Part shown: piece by piece, positions 30,476 to 31,406 of the stretch
How positions within the stretch are numbered: position 1 is the stretch's first letter
Layout: every line of letters starts with the position of its first letter
Source of the DNA: Bacteroidales bacterium UBA4243
Lineage (GTDB): Bacteria; Bacteroidota; Bacteroidia; Bacteroidales; F082
Length of the DNA: 31,406 nt
NCBI GenBank assembly: GCA_002396205.1
Contig: DGXB01000110.1
Location: 1-31,406 of the forward strand
Direction: 5' to 3'
Translations under genes and position numbers: made by a program
Notes under the pieces: generated by a model
Seen by the model: the letters and a program-made list of their open reading frames with translations, nothing else
The model's database searches: none
Told to the model about the DNA's origin: nothing

Positions 30476-30496
30476 GGAAACAAATCCAAAACAAAT
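30476..30496 (+). repeat. 21-bp repeat shared with 5955-5975
   Basis: The same GGAAACAAATCCAAAACAAA plus T as after the lipoprotein gene. Here TTTGTTTTGG at 30467-30476 pairs with CCAAAACAAA in the copy to form an extra hairpin. Confidence 0.7.
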
Positions 30497-30499
30497 CAT

Positions 30500-30531
30500 A
30501 AACGGCGGCGCGAGGATTCGCGCTGCCGTTT
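30500..30531 (+). terminator. Hairpin after ackA, possible terminator
   Basis: AAACGGC-G-GCGCGA and TCGCGC-T-GCCGTTT form a 14-bp stem with one G-U pair and a GGAT loop. Only TTT follows on the plus strand, so termination strength is uncertain; on the minus strand the G-U becomes A-C, which favours a plus-strand role for ackA. Confidence 0.6.
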
Positions 30532-30581
30532 AAAATGTCAGATCGTTGCGACGAAGCCATACCACGCGAAAAGGCCAACCG

Positions 30582-31406
30582 TCACAGACGGTCAACCTCT
30601 TCCTTCGACAAGCCAGTGACCTGGACAATAATGTCGGGGCTAACTCCTAATTTCTTCATTTTGCGAGCATTAGCAATCCTTTCTTCTTCTCGTCCTTCTT
30701 TCCGCCCTTCCTCTCGTCCAGCCTCTCGTCCAGCCACGACACCTTTCATATACGACGTATCCATCGAGTTCTTCAAATCGCGGTAGACCTTAAGGCTATC
30801 TTCATATTCGATGACCTCTTCGGGCGTAAACCTTGCGATCTCGGCCTGTTCAAACAGTTTTCTGAATACCCGTTCCTGCAAGGCTGCGGGACGGTCGAAA
30901 AGCCGTGTGAGGTTCTTCAGCACGAAAAGCCACTTATCGAGCATACCCTCAAGTTCGTCCTCCGTTTTGTTGAACTTGGGCATCTCCAGATAGATGAATG
31001 TCAGCTTGTCGTAAAAGACATGATGGTCGGTAGTGTCCATCAACTTCACCTCGTGGTGATAGCACTCGGGGTCGTACTCATCCTCGGGAAAGACAAAATT
31101 CAGTATGCCAATGGTATAGACACTCTTCAACTGGAAATTCCAGTCGGCACCCGTCTTCCCTTGCTGCTGGATGGGAAACGAAGCATAGAACACGCTCCTG
31201 TCCTTGAAATAAGCTTGCTCCGTCTTCTGCATCTCGACAATGATCTTCTCGCCACTCTCCGTCTCGCAATAGACATCGAAAATGGCGCGACGGCTGCCGT
31301 AGACTCCCAACTGCTCGTTAGGCACATAGGTGACCTCCTTGACGACGGGGCCGTCCTTAAACAGAGCGTTGAGGAAACTGATGAGCAAGTCCTTGTTCAT
31401 CTCGGT
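30582..31406 (-). CDS. PD-(D/E)XK nuclease family (Rpn/transposase-like) protein, partial at the 5' end
   Basis: The visible 274 residues are open to the right edge (ending ...TEMNKDLLISFLNALFKDG on the minus strand); the ATG at 31400 is probably internal because homologues start further upstream with an FGFKKLFG-type segment. Family signs are AIFDVYCETESGEKIIVEMQ, with the Asp and Glu-x-Gln of the nuclease core, the FFKDRS-like YFKDRSVFYASFPIQQQG, and FTPEEVIEYEDSLKVYRDLK. The C-terminus has the GREAGREEGRKEGREEER charged repeat and a short helix-turn-helix-like end. Related Rpn proteins nick DNA and promote RecA-independent recombination; many are annotated as inactivated transposase derivatives. 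The stop codon lies in a CCGTC/GACGG hairpin (30579-30591). It may be mobile, but no inverted repeats or partner are visible. Confidence 0.85.
   Translation of the reverse strand, partial: TEMNKDLLISFLNALFKDGPVVKEVTYVPNEQLGVYGSRRAIFDVYCETESGEKIIVEMQKTEQAYFKDRSVFYASFPIQQQGKTGADWNFQLKSVYTIGILNFVFPEDEYDPECYHHEVKLMDTTDHHVFYDKLTFIYLEMPKFNKTEDELEGMLDKWLFVLKNLTRLFDRPAALQERVFRKLFEQAEIARFTPEEVIEYEDSLKVYRDLKNSMDTSYMKGVVAGREAGREEGRKEGREEERIANARKMKKLGVSPDIIVQVTGLSKEEVDRL

Overview
The window looks like chromosomal DNA from an anaerobic, fermentative member of the Bacteroidota, probably Bacteroidales. The signs are SprA (the giant type IX secretion translocon), a cargo protein with a type A sorting domain, Bacteroidota-style TonB and DUF4271 proteins, promoters of the TAnnTTTG class with TTTG about 20-22 nt upstream, A-rich translation leaders without a Shine-Dalgarno box, and a tRNA with no encoded CCA. 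Most genes are GC-rich; a stretch around 2.0-4.3 kb is clearly more AT-rich. This placement is inference from gene content.

Layout. (1) 1-518, minus: N-terminus of pyruvate:ferredoxin oxidoreductase, cut by the window edge. (2) 753-5950, plus: a Cys-rich lipoprotein, a TPR lipoprotein with a transmembrane segment and coiled coil, a 550-bp stretch holding palindromes, a T9SS cargo protein and a modular lipoprotein; two near-identical terminators bracket the last three genes. (3) 6058-15709, plus: ruvA, sprA (2473 aa), gcvH, a VanZ-like gene and tonB. (4) 15748-18945, minus: uvrC, thiL and a tRNA-Met. (5) 19048-21813: a HAD hydrolase (+), dusB (-) and a CPBP membrane protease (+). (6) 21775-27952, minus: DUF4271 gene, hemD, rnpA, yidD, a carboxyl-terminal processing protease, an O-antigen-ligase-like gene and cdd, tightly packed and probably one operon. 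(7) 28083-30450, plus: pta and ackA. (8) 30582 to the right edge, minus: a PD-(D/E)XK (Rpn/transposase-like) protein, partial.

How the genes fit together: PFOR with Pta and AckA would take pyruvate to acetyl-CoA, acetyl phosphate and acetate with ATP formation. SprA would export the sorting-domain protein found just upstream of it, and TonB would energise outer-membrane uptake. The rest is housekeeping (repair, tRNA modification, RNase P, haem, thiamine and pyrimidine metabolism).

No wholly new enzyme system is evident. The most unusual material is intergenic: a pair of about 140-153-bp MITE-like elements with triple-AAAAC terminal inverted repeats and differing but still paired stems, one of which supplies the C-terminus of DusB; a dispersed repeat apparently read in frame inside the O-antigen-ligase gene; several other palindromic repeats; a recurring CTTAAAACATA leader before start codons; and the terminator-bracketed surface-protein block with a base-composition break inside one gene.
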